A program made the position numbers and the translations under genes. This document shows, piece by piece, positions 19,093 to 29,700 of a stretch of 64,000 nucleotides of DNA (positions within the stretch are counted from its first letter, which is position 1; the number at the start of each line of letters is the position of its first letter). The notes under the pieces are model-generated. The model was given only the letters and a program-made list of their open reading frames with translations, did not search any database and was not told the origin of the DNA. Source of the DNA: Pseudomonas asiatica (GTDB lineage Bacteria > Pseudomonadota > Gammaproteobacteria > Pseudomonadales > Pseudomonadaceae); the NCBI RefSeq assembly GCF_040214835.1, contig NZ_CP157874.1, positions 1,802,001 through 1,866,000 of the forward strand. Direction: 5' to 3'.

Positions 19093-19134
19093 AAAACAAA
19101 ACGGGCGGAAAATGCTGAACACTTCCCGCCCGTC
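19093..19134 (-). terminator. Terminator after tal
   Basis: On the minus strand ACGGGCGG and CCGCCCGT form a stem with a loop of about 17 bases, followed by TTTTGTTTTA. It starts about 20 bases after the tal stop. Confidence 0.8.
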
Positions 19135-19152
19135 AGGCAATCCCGAAATGTA

Positions 19153-20079
19153 TCAGGCCTTTTCAGCCATCAACTTCTCCAGCTTCTCCTGGTCCCGCGC
19201 GAACTGGCGAATGCCCTCGGCCAGCTTCTCGGTGCCCATGGCATCTTCGTTCATGGCCCAGCGGAACTGGCTTTCGTTCAGTTGTTGCTTGGGCTCGCCG
19301 GCATTGCCCGGCTTCAGCACCTGTGGCAGGTCGCCCTGGTCATCGCTGAGCTGCTGCAGCAGCTCTGGGCTGATGGTCAGGCGGTCGCAGCCGGCCAGCT
19401 GCTCGATCTGGCCGATATTGCGGAAGCTGGCACCCATGACCACCGTGTTGTAGCCGTTGGCCTTGTAGTAGTTGTAGATGCGAGTGACCGACTGCACGCC
19501 CGGGTCTTCGGCGCCCACGTATTCCTTGCCGGTGCTCTTCTTGTACCAGTCGTAGATACGGCCCACGAACGGCGAAATCAGGAACACCCCGGCATCGGCG
19601 CAGGCCTGGGCCTGGGCGAAGGAGAACAGCAGGGTGAGGTTGGTCTGGATGCCTTCCTTCTCCAGCTTTTCGGCGGCGCGGATGCCTTCCCAGGTGGAGG
19701 CCAGCTTGATCAGCACGCGGTCGCGGCCAATGCCAGCGGCTTCGTACAGCTCGATCAGCTTGCGCGCCTTGGCCAGCAGCGCGGGTTCATCGAACGACAG
19801 GCGGGCATCGACCTCGGTGGAGATACGCCCCGGGATGACCTTGAGGATGCCCGAGCCCACGGCCACTGCGAACTTGTCGCAGGCCAGGTCGACATTACCC
19901 TTTGCATCGGCCTTTACCTGCTTGAGCAGATCGGCGTAACCCGGGATGGCCGCAGCCTTGAGCAGCAGCGACGGGTTGGTGGTGGCATCGACCGGTTTCA
20001 GGCGGGTGATGGCGTCCAGGTCCCCGGTGTCGGCGACCACGGTGGTGAACTGCTTGAGTTGTTCCAGCTTGGAGGTCAT
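19153..20079 (-). CDS. tal: Transaldolase
   Basis: Transaldolase of the pentose phosphate pathway, moving a dihydroxyacetone unit between sugar phosphates. Length is 308 residues, the TalA/TalB size. The DATTNPSLL block is near the N-terminus, the Schiff-base lysine is in [14 protein letters not shown], and [18 protein letters not shown] and [11 protein letters not shown] follow. ATG 20079 gives [12 protein letters not shown]. It follows rssBC and the phosphatase in a conserved Pseudomonas order. Confidence 0.96.
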   Translation of the reverse strand: MTSKLEQLKQFTTVVADTGDLDAITRLKPVDATTNPSLLLKAAAIPGYADLLKQVKADAKGNVDLACDKFAVAVGSGILKVIPGRISTEVDARLSFDEPALLAKARKLIELYEAAGIGRDRVLIKLASTWEGIRAAEKLEKEGIQTNLTLLFSFAQAQACADAGVFLISPFVGRIYDWYKKSTGKEYVGAEDPGVQSVTRIYNYYKANGYNTVVMGASFRNIGQIEQLAGCDRLTISPELLQQLSDDQGDLPQVLKPGNAGEPKQQLNESQFRWAMNEDAMGTEKLAEGIRQFARDQEKLEKLMAEKA

Positions 20080-20262
20080 GGGCGTGCTCTGTCCTGTGCA
20101 ATGACTCGACATTACCCGAGCCCCGACGGCCACTCAAGGGCTCGCGAAGCGCGGTGCGAAAGGTGAGGATTCGAGTCGCAAGCGGCCCCGAGGTTCCGCA
20201 TCTGCTTGCAAGGGCCGCTGGAGATACAACTGGCTTACACAAAATGTGGTGGTTTGCGCCAT

Positions 20263-20352
20263 CCCTGTGGGAGCGGGTTTACCCGCGAACACCGGCGAAG
20301 CCGGTGCCATGTACCGCGTTGTTTTCTTCGCGGGTAAACCCGCTCCCACAGG
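20263..20352. repeat. Inverted REP pair (type A)
   Basis: TGTGGGAGCGGGTTTACCCG and its inverted copy around an ACCGGC/GCCGGT hairpin lie between tal and dusA. This is the last REP before the island; the next is at 47050. Confidence 0.88.
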
Positions 20353-20424
20353 ATCTGCATATATCTGAACCCCTGCAGCATCCTGCAGGGGATGGCTTGC
20401 TGGCGATGAGGCCCACCTGCTGAA

Positions 20425-21435
<1,011 letters not shown>

Positions 21436-21824
21436 ATCGTTCAACGTGTCTTGTACCAAATTCAGCAATTTCGAGGGTGTTTGTAGCAAACCGAGGGCGC
21501 GACGTAGCAAAAGTCGGCGGCAGGAGATCGGTGATTGCCAGGGCAGGCGGCTAGTTTACCAAGAGTGCAGGGCATGCGTCTGGACTCGATCTATACGCAG
21601 ACCTGCAGCCTTCTGCCGGATCAACTTGACCCGCGTGACTGCGCGACGTTATAGCGGTTGATACGTTCATTGGTCATATCCATTGATCACCAGGTCTAGG
21701 GCCAGCTGCTTGAGGTAGACATCCATTGCCTCGTAGAACGATTACTTTCCGCACCTACCAACCCTCTCACGTTTATCGGGATCCTCTTGCTCCGACATTG
21801 ACCGCAGCGTGATCTATCAGTTAA

Positions 21825-21840
21825 CTGTATGTTTATACAG
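21825..21840. promoter_or_regulatory. LexA (SOS) box upstream of umuD
   Basis: CTGTATGTTTATACAG is a perfect match to the gamma-proteobacterial CTGT-N8-ACAG consensus, located 18 bases before the umuD start codon. SOS induction of the rulAB operon is therefore expected. Confidence 0.92.
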
Positions 21841-21858
21841 TTTGCCGAGCCGTCCATC

Positions 21859-22287
21859 ATGTCCATCACATTTCTAGGAGCGCCAATCGGTGGCCCCACG
21901 CAGTTGCCGGTGTATTCGTTCCGCGTGCCTGCAGGCTTTCCTTCGCCGGCGGCGGATCACCTCGAGCGGCACATTTCCCTGGACGAGCTATTTGATCTCC
22001 GGGCGCCGCATATGTACCTGGTGCAGGTTGAGGGCGATAGCATGCAGGGCGCCGGCATTTATTCCGGGGATTTACTGATCGTAGACCGTAGTCGCGATGC
22101 CGAGCACGGTGACATCGTAATCGCGGCCATCAATACAGAGCCGGTGTGTAAGCGGCTGTATCGGCGTAATGGTGTGGTGATCCTGCAGTCTGAAAACCCG
22201 GCCTATCCGCCGAGGTATGTTATGGAAGGTGATGACCTGGTGATCTGGGGCGTGGTCCGCTATAGCGTGCGTGACCATGCGCAGTGA
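21859..22287 (+). CDS. umuD: UmuD/RulA-like self-cleaving protease subunit of DNA polymerase V
   Basis: A 142-residue S24 peptidase that, after RecA-stimulated self-cleavage, joins UmuC in error-prone repair. The cleavage region is VPAGFPSPAADH, with Ala-Gly in place of the Cys-Gly of E. coli. The catalytic serine is in VEGDSMQGAGI and the lysine in PVCKRLYRR; the GDLLIVDRSRDAEHGDIVIAA block is typical. A perfect LexA box precedes it. It overlaps the start of rulB by 11 bases. ATG 21859 is preferred to 21829, which lies inside the LexA box. Confidence 0.92.
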   Translation: MSITFLGAPIGGPTQLPVYSFRVPAGFPSPAADHLERHISLDELFDLRAPHMYLVQVEGDSMQGAGIYSGDLLIVDRSRDAEHGDIVIAAINTEPVCKRLYRRNGVVILQSENPAYPPRYVMEGDDLVIWGVVRYSVRDHAQ

Positions 22288-22317
22288 CCAGGTGTTCGCG
22301 TTGATCGATTGCAACTC
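22277..22317 (+). pseudogene. umuC: 5' fragment of umuC/rulB, interrupted
   Basis: ATG 22277 opens MRSDQVFALIDCNS, the start of a UmuC/RulB polymerase containing the first metal-binding aspartate (IDCN). After codon 13 the frame enters foreign sequence and stops at 22393. The remainder of the gene resumes in the same codon register at 40312 (NSFYASCERVF). The interruption is therefore precise and lies at the N-terminus. Confidence 0.92.
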
Positions 22318-22347
22318 ATCCGGACCCTTACTAACCGTTAGTATTGA
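22318..22347. repeat. Left imperfect terminal inverted repeat of the rulB element
   Basis: Reading inward from the core: TCCGG, then CTTACTAACCGTTAGTATTGA. The reverse complement of the right end reads TCCGG, then CTTGCTAAAGGTTAGGAATGA. The shared TCCGG, CTT-CTAA, GTTAG and TGA blocks keep nearly the same spacing. Confidence 0.72.
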
Positions 22348-22393
22348 TTTTATTCCTGTAATTCAATGTCTTACTGTTTGTAACTATTTATAG

Positions 22394-22663
22394 ATTTTTC
22401 GAGCTTCGCATTCTACTGAAGCCAGCCAATGGCAAGGATCTGCATGGCACCACACGAAATGCTGCTTCCTTCAGGCGACGATGGCTACTCACAGGCAGGA
22501 TCAACGTAACGCAAGACCCCGAAAGCGGCATAGAAACCATTCATGCCCATTTTGAGGGGCATGGGCTAGCTTGCGGGGTGAGCGAGTGCAATGGCTCCCT
22601 TCTGCGGAGGGCCGTGGAATCGGTGTCCGAGTCAGCGTGGAATCCGCAATGAGGACGATGGAT
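22394..22663. other. Element left-end spacer with hairpin and possible IS21-type end remnant
   Basis: No gene is seen. CATGCCCATTTTGAGGGGCATG (22540-22562) forms a hairpin. At 22580-22650 GGGTGAGCGAGTG and GTGTCCGAGTCAGCGTGGAAT resemble the repeated motifs at IS21-family ends, from memory. No transposase remains. Confidence 0.35.
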
Positions 22664-23236
22664 TTACTTTAGTTGGCTAAGCACTATACGCTGGATTTCC
22701 TCGACCCAAGGCTCGTTGCCAGCAGCCCTGCCAAGCAATTTTGCGCCTATGAGTGTGGTAAACAGGAGCAACACCTGATCTCGCGAACGGTCAAGCGAGG
22801 TCTCGCCGGCCGTAGCCTCCAGTAAGGTATCAAGCAGCAGCCTGGCACCCTGTTTATAAGCCTCGACCATTAAATCGTTATGGATAGTGGCTGCATCATG
22901 ATTGAGGCCAACAATCGGACAGGTCGTTTCCTTGGCGGTTTCTGCGAGGTACCACTGCGCCAGATTTCGCAGCGCTGGAGTCGAATCTGGCGAGCTACCT
23001 GCCAGGACCGTGCTCCAGGTTTTCTGCTCCTTGAGAAAGGATCGGGCGCAGGCCTCCGCGGCCAAAGCCTCCTTCGACGAAAAGTGCTTGTAAAAGCCTC
23101 CTACAGTCAGCCCCACGGCAGCCATAACGTCGCCTACGCTCACACCTGAGTAGCCATGCTTGCGGAACAGGCTTGATGCCGTTTCGACAATCCTTTCTCG
23201 CGTAGCTTCAGCCTTGGTGCGGGTGGACAGCCCCAT
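22664..23236 (-). CDS. TetR/AcrR-family repressor 1
   Basis: A 190-residue regulator with an N-terminal HTH: TKAEATRERIVETASSLFRKHGYSG, then SVGDVMAAVGLTVGGFYKHFSSKEAL. The C-terminal ligand domain shows no diagnostic motif. ATG 23236 has AGGAG upstream (GAGGAGATAAGCAT). It lies just downstream of the outer-membrane factor gene on the same strand, 125 bases away, so it may be co-transcribed with it or autonomously controlled. One of three TetR genes in this cargo cluster. Confidence 0.88.
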   Translation of the reverse strand: MGLSTRTKAEATRERIVETASSLFRKHGYSGVSVGDVMAAVGLTVGGFYKHFSSKEALAAEACARSFLKEQKTWSTVLAGSSPDSTPALRNLAQWYLAETAKETTCPIVGLNHDAATIHNDLMVEAYKQGARLLLDTLLEATAGETSLDRSRDQVLLLFTTLIGAKLLGRAAGNEPWVEEIQRIVLSQLK

Positions 23237-23361
23237 ATGCTTATCTCCTCTTGGTATGGCCTTCCTGAGAAAATTGGCTCGCCTGTTAAAGGGGGCGCCC
23301 GGGCGGTTTGCACTGCAGCTGTTGAGCCAACAAAGCCAGGGCGGCCGCAACTCGTTTGTTT

Positions 23362-24819
23362 TTATCTAGATGCCACCTCGGTAGGAGGAGGAGACCAACC
23401 CCCACCCAGTGCCTTGAACGCCGCGACGGCGGCACGGGCCGATTCGGTTTGCGCCTGGGCTCTCGTATCGGAGGCGCGCAGCAAGCTCTCATCCGCTTGT
23501 AGAACTTCGATCAGGCTGACGACGCCTTGCTGGTAGGAGGCAAAGGACGCCTGTCGTGCACGGGCGAGCGAATCCACACCTTGCTCCAGCAGGCCCGCCT
23601 GCTCTTCACGCTTGACCAGGGCTGAGAAGGCATTTTCCACGTCTTCGGTGGCACGCAGGGCGGCCAGTCGGTACGCCGCCAGGCTCTCGGCTTCCCGGCC
23701 CTTGGCTAGGTCGATCTGCGCGTCGATGCGGCCGAAGTCGAACAGCCGCCAACGCAGGCCTAGCACACCGGAGGCCTGGCTAGCGCCGCTGCCGAACAGG
23801 TTGCCGGACGACATCGAGGTCGCGCTGCCGATCAGCCCGCTCAGGGAGAGCTTGGGGTAATACTCGGCGATGGCGGCGCCGATCCGTGCGTTCGCAGCGA
23901 CCAGGCGGCGTTCGGCCGCAATCAGGTCGGGCCGGCGTCTGAGCAGTTCGCCCGGCGATCCCACTGCTGCAATCTGCGGGGCGAGCGGAATGGCTTTCAC
24001 CTTGGCAAGTTCTGCGCGGTGCGTGCCTGGCGTTGAGCCCAGTATCACGTCCAATGTATTCATCGCCGTGTCCAGGCCCGTTTCCAGCAAGGGGACGGAT
24101 GCCCGCACCTGGGCAAGCGCGCCCTCGACCTGATGCACCTGCAACTCGGCTGCCAGCCCCTGGTCATGCAGCAGGTTTACGGTCGCCAGCAGCTCTTCTT
24201 GCGTATCTACTTGCCGACGTGCAACGGCGATGCGAGCTTGTAGCCCGCGGATGATGATGTAGATATCGGCGGTCTGCGCCGCCACTGCTAGTCGTGTGGC
24301 GGCAGCGCCTGCCTTCGAAGCCTGGTAATCGGCCAGTGCCGCTTCGCGCTCACGGCGCAGTCCACCGAACACATCCAGCTCCCAACTGGCGCCTAGATTA
24401 GCTTCATAGGTGTTGCCGTAGCGGTCAAAGTCAGGTGTCGAGTTCAGTACCTGGCCCAACGGCGTCTCCACCGACTGGTAGGCTCTGGCTGCTTGGCTGC
24501 CGACAGAGCCGGATGGCACTAATGCTGCTTTTGCGGCCTCTAATCCTGCACGAGCCTGAGACACGCGGGCAGTGGCTTGGGTGAGATCGAGGTTCTGCTC
24601 AAGCGCCAGGGTCACAAAGTGGGTCAGTTGCGGGTCGCCGAACCCCGCCCACCAGGCAGCAAGGTCGGCACTGGTGCTGGCCTGTCGTCGATTGACTGCC
24701 GCCTGGCCTTGGTACTGCTGCGGCAGCGTCGTGTCCGGTTGAGCGTAGTCGGGGCCGACGGTGCAGCCGGCCGAGAGGCTGGCGAGGACGAGCAGGGCAA
24801 GCGGGCGTTTGGGTGGCAT
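23362..24819 (-). CDS. Outer-membrane efflux lipoprotein, OprM/NodT family
   Basis: The 485-residue outer-membrane channel partner of an RND pump. The lipobox is LSAGC near residue 19, followed by TVGPDYAQP as in OprM-type proteins. Two repeated halves each show the helical hairpin pattern; AAWWAGFGDPQL opens the first and LLRRRPDLIAAERRLVAANARIGAAIAEYYPKLSL marks the second. It is transcribed divergently from tetR2 and the adaptor/pump genes across a shared palindrome, so the tripartite pump is probably co-regulated. Confidence 0.92.
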   Translation of the reverse strand: MPPKRPLALLVLASLSAGCTVGPDYAQPDTTLPQQYQGQAAVNRRQASTSADLAAWWAGFGDPQLTHFVTLALEQNLDLTQATARVSQARAGLEAAKAALVPSGSVGSQAARAYQSVETPLGQVLNSTPDFDRYGNTYEANLGASWELDVFGGLRREREAALADYQASKAGAAATRLAVAAQTADIYIIIRGLQARIAVARRQVDTQEELLATVNLLHDQGLAAELQVHQVEGALAQVRASVPLLETGLDTAMNTLDVILGSTPGTHRAELAKVKAIPLAPQIAAVGSPGELLRRRPDLIAAERRLVAANARIGAAIAEYYPKLSLSGLIGSATSMSSGNLFGSGASQASGVLGLRWRLFDFGRIDAQIDLAKGREAESLAAYRLAALRATEDVENAFSALVKREEQAGLLEQGVDSLARARQASFASYQQGVVSLIEVLQADESLLRASDTRAQAQTESARAAVAAFKALGGGWSPPPTEVASR

Positions 24820-24851
24820 GGTTTGTTCCCGGGCAGGCGACGGAGAAGATA

Positions 24852-24877
24852 TGTGACCATATTACATATTGGTCACT
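24852..24877. promoter_or_regulatory. Operator A, probable TetR2 site
   Basis: A 26-bp dyad with arms TGTGACCAT and ATTGGTCACT in the divergent gap between the outer-membrane factor and tetR2. It recurs at 25537 with the same arms and the same spacing. Confidence 0.75.
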
Positions 24878-24914
24878 TATTGTCTATCACCGAATCGGCC
24901 TGTAGGCTATGCCC

Positions 24915-25532
24915 ATGAACAAGACACCTTCCCCTAAAACGGCATCCCGTGGTCCGGTCGATCACGAGGTACGCAACCAGATCGTGGTCGCGGCTACCGA
25001 ACACTTCAGCCTCTATGGCTACGAGAAGACGACGGTCTCCGATCTGGCCAAGGCTATCGGTTTTTCCAAAGCCTATATCTACAAGTTTTTCGAGTCCAAG
25101 CAGGCCATCGGCGAGGCAATCTGTTCGAACTGTCTGGGCCAGATCGAAGCCGAAGTCAGGGCCGCCGTCGATGAGGCCGAGCGCCCGCCGGAGAAGCTGC
25201 GGCGCATGTTCAAGGCGCTGGTCGAGTCGAGCCTGCGGCTGTTCTTCCAGGACCGTAAGCTCTACGAAATCGCCGCTTCTGCGGCGACCGAGCGCTGGTC
25301 GTCGGTACGCGCCTATGAGGAGCGCATCCAGCAGCTGATCCAAGACATCCTGCAGGAGGGACGGCAAAGCGGAGATTTCGAGCGCAAGACCCCTCTCGAT
25401 GAAGCCGCGATGGCGATCCATCTGGTCATGCGCCCCTATCTCAATCCATTGCTCCTGCAGCACGGCCTCGACTACACCGACGGGGCTCCACAACTGCTGT
25501 CCAGCTTGATACTGCGTAGCCTGTCGCCATGA
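24915..25532 (+). CDS. TetR/AcrR-family repressor 2, probable local pump regulator
   Basis: A 205-residue TetR protein. The HTH is VRNQIVVAATEHFSLYGYEKT with VSDLAKAIGFSKAYIYKFFESKQAI. The C-terminal half (FKALVESSLRLFFQDRKLYEI) is helical. It is flanked on both sides by near-identical operator dyads (24852 and 25537), so it probably represses itself, the divergent outer-membrane gene and the downstream pump operon. ATG 24915 has AGG eight bases upstream; ATG 24909 is an alternative. Confidence 0.88.
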   Translation: MNKTPSPKTASRGPVDHEVRNQIVVAATEHFSLYGYEKTTVSDLAKAIGFSKAYIYKFFESKQAIGEAICSNCLGQIEAEVRAAVDEAERPPEKLRRMFKALVESSLRLFFQDRKLYEIAASAATERWSSVRAYEERIQQLIQDILQEGRQSGDFERKTPLDEAAMAIHLVMRPYLNPLLLQHGLDYTDGAPQLLSSLILRSLSP

Positions 25533-25536
25533 CAAT

Positions 25537-25562
25537 TGTGACTATTGACTAAATTGGTCACT
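25537..25562. promoter_or_regulatory. Operator B, probable TetR2 site before the adaptor gene
   Basis: TGTGACTAT and AATTGGTCACT at the same spacing as operator A, 45 bases before the adaptor start codon. The identical arms and spacing suggest one regulator for both. Confidence 0.75.
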
Positions 25563-25606
25563 AGATTCAAAGTGAGAGTCCCAACCCACTCGCCAATGGG
25601 ACTCTC

Positions 25607-26722
25607 ATGCTTTTGCGCCGCTTCACCTCATCCCTCGTCATCTGCGCATTGCCCCTTGCGCTAGTCGCCTGCGGCGAACAAGCGCCGTCCGATCCACGTA
25701 CCGATGCGCCCTTGGTGCGAGTCGCCCTCGCTCAATCGGCGGCACCCGCGCCGCGCTCATTCACCGGCATCGTCGCAGCCAGGGTCCAAAGCGATCTGGG
25801 CTTTCGCGTAGCCGGCAAGGTGCTGGAGCGGCTGGTGGATACCGGACAATCGGTCAAGCGCGGCCAGGTTCTGCTGCGCCTCGACCCCGTCGACTTGAAG
25901 CTTGCCGCCCATGCGCAGCGCGAAGCGGTCGCCGCGGTGCGAGCGCGGGCGCAGCAGGCTATCGACGATGAAGCCCGCTATCGCGCGTTGCGCGGCACCG
26001 GTGCGGTATCGGCATCGGCCTACGACCAGTACAAGGCTGCGGCGGATGCGGCGCGGGCCCAGCTCAGCGCGGCCGAGGCCCAGGCGGAAGTCGCCGGTAA
26101 TGCGACACGCTACGCCGAGCTGTTGGCCGATGCCGATGGCATTGTCATGGAGACGCTGGTCGAGCCCGGTCAGGTCGTCAGTGCCGGCCAGCCCGTGGTG
26201 CGAGTGGCGCATGCCGGGCCTCGGGAAGCCGTTATCCAGCTACCGGAAACCCTGCGCCCTGCGGTCGGCTCTGTCGCCCAGGCCACACTCTTCGGCAAAG
26301 ACAACATCAGCGTTGCGACCCATCTGCGCCAACTCTCGGATGTCGCCGACCGCCTGACCCGCACCTTCGAGGCGCGCTATGTGCTGGAAGGCGAACTCGC
26401 CAGAGCGCCCCTGGGTACCACCATCACCGTGCAGGTAGCGAACGGGCAGGCCGATCAGCAATTCAACCTGCAGGTACCGATCGGCGCCTTGTACGACGCG
26501 GGCAAGGGGCCGGGTGTGTGGGTCATCCGGGGAGAGCCCGCTCAGGTAGCCTGGCAGCCGGTCACTGTGCTGCACCTGGACGACGAGCATGCCCGCATCA
26601 CTGGCCAGCTCAAGCAAGGCGAGCAGATCGTCGCGCTCGGGGCACACCTGCTGCGTGAAGGTCAGCACGTTCGGGTCGACGGTCAGCCAGCTGTTGCGGT
26701 GGCCGAAGGAGGCCGCCCATGA
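25607..26722 (+). CDS. RND efflux periplasmic adaptor (membrane fusion protein)
   Basis: A 371-residue membrane-fusion lipoprotein (lipobox LALVACGEQ). The family blocks are RSFTGIVAARVQSDLGFRVAGKVLERLVDTGQSVKRGQVLLRLDP for the lipoyl half, a helical hairpin (AHAQREAVAAVRARAQQA...SAAEAQAEVAGNA), and DGIVMETLVEPGQVVSAGQPVVRVA for the second lipoyl half. It links the pump to the outer-membrane channel. It overlaps the transporter gene by four bases (ATGA). Confidence 0.93.
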   Translation: MLLRRFTSSLVICALPLALVACGEQAPSDPRTDAPLVRVALAQSAAPAPRSFTGIVAARVQSDLGFRVAGKVLERLVDTGQSVKRGQVLLRLDPVDLKLAAHAQREAVAAVRARAQQAIDDEARYRALRGTGAVSASAYDQYKAAADAARAQLSAAEAQAEVAGNATRYAELLADADGIVMETLVEPGQVVSAGQPVVRVAHAGPREAVIQLPETLRPAVGSVAQATLFGKDNISVATHLRQLSDVADRLTRTFEARYVLEGELARAPLGTTITVQVANGQADQQFNLQVPIGALYDAGKGPGVWVIRGEPAQVAWQPVTVLHLDDEHARITGQLKQGEQIVALGAHLLREGQHVRVDGQPAVAVAEGGRP

Positions 26723-29700
26723 GCGACGGTCGGTTCAACCTCTCGGCGCTTGCCGTGCGCGAGCACTCCATCACCCTGTTCCTGGTCTGTCTGATCTCGC
26801 TGGCGGGGCTACTCGCCTTCTTCAAGCTGGGGCGGGCAGAGGATCCGGCCTTTACGGTCAAGGTGATGACCATAGTCACCGCCTGGCCCGGTGCCACGGC
26901 CCAGGAAATGCAGGACCAGGTCGCCGAGAAAATCGAAAAGCGCCTGCAGGAGCTGCGCTGGTACGACCGTAGCGAAACCTACACGAGACCCGGCCTGGCT
27001 TTCACCACCCTGTCGCTGCTCGATACCACGCCTCCCTCGCAAGTGCCGGAGGAGTTCTACCAAGCCCGCAAGAAGATCAGCGACGAGGCGAAGACGTTGC
27101 CGTCCGGCGTGATCGGGCCGCTGGTCAACGACGAATACTCGGACGTCACCTTCGCCCTGTTAGCGCTCAAGGCCAAGGGCGAGCCGCAGCGCCTGCTGGT
27201 GCGCGACGCGGAGGCGCTGCGTCAGCGGCTGCTGCACGTGCCGGGAGTGAAGAAGGTCAACATCATCGGAGAGCAGGCCGAACGCATTTTCGTTGAGTTC
27301 TCCCATGAGCGCCTGGCAACGCTAGGGATCGGTCCGCAGGAGGTATTCGCCGCGCTCAATGCGCAGAATGCCCTGACGCCGGCCGGTTCCGTGGAGACCA
27401 AGGGGCCGCAGGTGTTCCTGCGCCTGGACGGCGCCTTCGATGAGCTGCAGAAGGTTCGCGACACGCCGGTGGTGGCCCAGGGGCGTACCCTGAAGCTGTC
27501 GGACGTCGCCACGGTCAGGCGCGGCTATGAGGACCCGGCGACCTTCCTGATTCGCAACGGTGGTGAACCGGCTTTGCTGCTGGGCATCGTCATGCGCGAA
27601 GGCTGGAACGGTCTCGACCTGGGCAAAGCCCTGAACGACGAAGTGAGTGCAATCAACGCCGAGCTGCCGCTGGGCATGAGCCTGAGCAAGGTCACCGACC
27701 AGGCCGTCAATATCAGCGCTTCGGTCGACGAGTTCATGATCAAGTTCTTCGTCGCGCTGCTAGTGGTCATGCTGGTGAGCTTTATCAGCATGGGCTGGCG
27801 GGTGGGCGTGGTGGTCGCGGTGGCCGTGCCGCTGACGCTGGCGATGGTCTTCGTGGTGATGGCGGCGACCGGCAAGAACTTCGACCGCATCACTCTGGGC
27901 TCGCTGATCCTGGCCCTGGGCCTATTGGTGGATGACGCCATCATCGCCATCGAGATGATGGTGGTAAAAATGGAAGAGGGCTACAGCCGGATCCAGGCCT
28001 CCGCCTACGCCTGGAGCCATACGGCGGCGCCGATGCTGTCTGGAACCCTGGTCACCGCTGTGGGCTTTATGCCCAACGGTTTTGCCCGCTCTACGGCCGG
28101 CGAATACACCAGCAACATGTTCTGGATCGTCGGCATCGCGCTGATCGCCTCGTGGCTGGTTGCGGTGATCTTCACGCCCTATTTCGGCGTCAAGCTGCTG
28201 CCCGAGATCAAAAAGATCGAGGGTGGGCATGAAGCCATCTACGATACCCCGCGCTACAACCGTTTTCGTCGTCTGCTGGGCCGCGTAATCGCACGCAAGT
28301 GGCTGGTTGCCGGTTCGGTGATCGGCCTTTTCGTCACGGCGATACTCGGCATGGGGTTGGTGAAGAAGCAGTTTTTCCCGATCTCCGACCGACCCGAGGT
28401 GCTGGTCGAGGTACAGATGCCCTACGGCACCTCGATCGCCCAGACCAGCGCCGCCACGGAGAAGGTCGAAGCCTGGCTGGCCCAGCAGGAAGAGGCCAAA
28501 ATTGTCACGGCCTACATCGGCCAGGGCGCGCCACGCTTCTTCATGGCTATGGGGCCGGAGCTACCGGATCCGTCGTTCGCCAAGATAGTTATCCGTACCG
28601 ACAATCAGGACGAGCGCGAAGCATTGAAGCATCGGCTGCGCCAGGTGATTGCCGAGGGTCTGGCCAGCGAGGCGCGGGTGCGCGTCACCCAGCTGGTGTT
28701 CGGCCCGTACTCGCCGTTCCCCGTTGCCTATCGGGTCACCGGCCCCAACCCGGACAAGCTGCGCGAAATCGCGGCGGCGGTACAGCAGGTGATGGACGCC
28801 AGCCCGATGATGCGCACGGTCAATACCGACTGGGGCACGCGCGTGCCGACGCTGCACTTCAGCCTGCAACAGGATCGCCTGCAGGCCGTGGGACTGACCT
28901 CCAGCGCCGTGGCCCAGCAACTGCAGTTTTTGCTCAGCGGTGTACCCATCACCGCCGTGCGCGAGGACATTCGCACAGTACAGGTGATGGCACGTGCGGC
29001 TGGCGATATTCGTTTCGATCCGACCAAGGTTATGGAATTTACCCTGGCAGGTGCCAACGGGCAGCGTATCCCACTGTCGCAGGTCGGCGAGGTGGAGGTG
29101 CGTATGGAAGAGCCGATTATGCGCTGGCGCGACCGTATGCCGACTATCACCGTACGCGGCGATATCGCCGAGGGTCTGCAGCCGCCGGATGTGTCGACGG
29201 CCATTAGCCGACAATTGCAGCCCCTGATCGAGCAGCTGCCGAGCGGCTACCGTATCGAGCAGGCGGGCTCCATCGAGGAGTCGGGCAAAGCGAGCAAGGC
29301 GATGCTGCCGCTGTTCCCAATCATGCTGGCCGTCACGCTGATCATCATCATTCTGCAGGTGCGCTCGATCTCGGCGATGGTCATGGTGTTTCTGACCAGC
29401 CCATTGGGGCTGATCGGGGTGGTGCCCACGCTGATTCTGTTCCAGCAGCCATTTGGCATCAACGCACTGGTCGGGCTGATCGCGCTGTCGGGCATCCTGA
29501 TGCGCAACACGCTGATCCTGATCGGGCAGATCCGCCACAACGAGCAGGCAGGCCTGGACCCGTTCCGCGCGGTGGTCGAGGCTACCGTACAACGCGCCCG
29601 GCCGGTGATCCTCACCGCACTGGCGGCGATTCTGGCCTTCATCCCGCTGACCCACTCGGTGTTCTGGGGAACGCTCGCCTACACCCTGATCGGCGGCACC

